From NCBI RefSeq assembly GCF_016859285.1, contig NC_053405.1:3461760-3525759 (forward strand): DNA of 64,000 nucleotides. The letters run 5' to 3'. This DNA comes from Xiphias gladius (Eukaryota; Chordata; Actinopteri; Istiophoriformes; Xiphiidae). Below are positions 63,076 to 64,000 of this stretch, piece after piece. Under the pieces are notes generated by a model, which made no database searches, was not told the origin of the DNA, and saw only the letters and a program-made list of their open reading frames with translations. The position numbers and the translations under genes were made by a program. How positions within the stretch are numbered: position 1 is the first letter of the stretch; each line of letters opens with the position of its first letter.

Positions 63076-64000
63076 CAGATCTGCTTCACATCTCCACACT
63101 CCCCCTCGCCCTGTTGCCAGCTGTGTGTCTTCTGCGTCTGTCACACACTGAAGGGCTGATGACGTCACAGCTAACCTAAACATCAGGTCAGGGTCCGGAT
63201 AACACATGCAGCCAGGACCTAAGGAAGAGCTGCAGCTCCTGCTTCACTTCCTGGAACCATTGAGGAAAAAAAAAAATGAATAAGAATAAAAATACAGTGT
63301 CCCTGGATTCTAAAGCTGGAGATGTTTTGACTCCTGCTGGGGCTGGGGGCTCAGGGAATGGGCCCTGGGAATCTGGCATTTTTGGAACACGGTAGCCGTT
63401 CCGTTTCCTGCATCACTGGGAGACTTCCTTTTCACACAACAATGAAAAACCTCAAATTTCCACATTTTAGCAGCAACAACCCTGGAGTCCCTGACAGACT
63501 GTCAGTCAGTCAATCAGCCGGAGTGTTTCTGTCTCAGAAGCACGGCTAAATTTGTCACTGAGGCTCTGCAACCAAACAGTCGCCACGGCCGAAACCTTCC
63601 ATTTCGTTCACGAGTCTGTGGTGGTTCACATGGAGTGTTTACAGAACCACTTGTTTCCTTAATGTAAAAAAAAAAAAAAAATCCCCCCTCTAAAGAAGTA
63701 AAAGATTGTATCAAACAAAAAAATCAAACAAAAATGATGTAGACATTTCTTTAAGATAGCATAAAAATAAAAACTAATGAAAAGACACGATAAAAGCCAC
63801 AAAGCTTCAGAAATTCAACTTGTAGGTGCCTGAAACTAAATTATTTGATTAAATAACCATTTAGCCCCACAACATACCTCCAATTTTCTACCCCAGTAAC
63901 TAGGCCACCTGAAATAAATAGTTTACATCTCGAGGATCTACCCCGGGACCTGTTCTCACCATGAGACCCTGTGTGAGTGATGCTGCATCACTTCTCTGGG
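61775..64000. other. EXOC2 intron sequence to the window edge
   Basis: I looked for the exon that should precede 61774, encoding the conserved segment before the IHQRLE motif, and did not find it, so this is intron of EXOC2. It contains the long CA tract at 62986-63074 and several A-runs. No nested gene was recognised. Confidence 0.6.
62986..63074 (+). repeat. Long uninterrupted (CA)n microsatellite
   Basis: About 44 perfect CA units (89 bases), the longest pure dinucleotide tract in the window. It is (TG)n in the EXOC2 sense strand. Such a long perfect tract should be highly polymorphic. Confidence 0.95.

Noticed and set aside
61775-64000. Further upstream EXOC2 exons
   Set aside because: No segment encodes the residues expected before the IHQRLE motif with a donor of matching phase, so the missing exons must lie beyond the window.

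Overview
The window is nuclear DNA from a teleost fish, probably a percomorph. It holds intron-bearing vertebrate genes with GT-AG splice sites, abundant CA/GT and TA microsatellites, and several interspersed repeats that I recognise as common in ray-finned fish. Five protein-coding genes can be built exon by exon, with reading phase agreeing at every junction. No bacterial, phage, CRISPR or rRNA/tRNA features were seen.

Layout: PSMG4 (proteasome assembly chaperone 4) is on the minus strand at 1078-4563, complete in 3 exons. BPHL (biphenyl-hydrolase-like / valacyclovirase) is on the minus strand at 6439-10226, complete in 7 exons, including a short first exon of only about 30 codons. DUSP22 is on the plus strand at 13139-21816, complete in 7 exons. 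IRF4 is on the plus strand at 24711-32326, complete in 8 coding exons with a probable noncoding first exon ending at 24460. EXOC2 (Sec5) is on the minus strand from 38274 off the right edge; 22 coding exons are present and encode the last 701 residues, while the 5' exons lie outside the window. Predicted lengths are 124, 286, 193 and 450 aa for the four complete genes, all near the mammalian lengths.

The order DUSP22-IRF4-EXOC2 matches human 6p25.3. PSMG4 and BPHL belong to 6p25.2 in human, megabases away, but here BPHL ends up head to head with DUSP22 across about 2.9 kb. The genes do not form a functional pathway: they act in proteasome assembly, mitochondrial ester hydrolysis, JNK/T-cell signalling dephosphorylation, lymphocyte transcription control and exocytic vesicle tethering. 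Their grouping is conserved synteny, not an operon.

Noncoding space holds most of the unexplained structure. It includes a fold-back element of about 500 bp just 3' of IRF4, a short inverted-terminal-repeat element and a separate long-range inverted repeat in the last IRF4 intron, a hAT-like element with a decayed BED-finger fragment in an EXOC2 intron, a repeat nested in another repeat between PSMG4 and BPHL, palindromic microsatellites, G-quadruplex-prone tracts and a telomere-like plus minisatellite-like tract. I found no convincing undescribed biological system; findings are scored accordingly.
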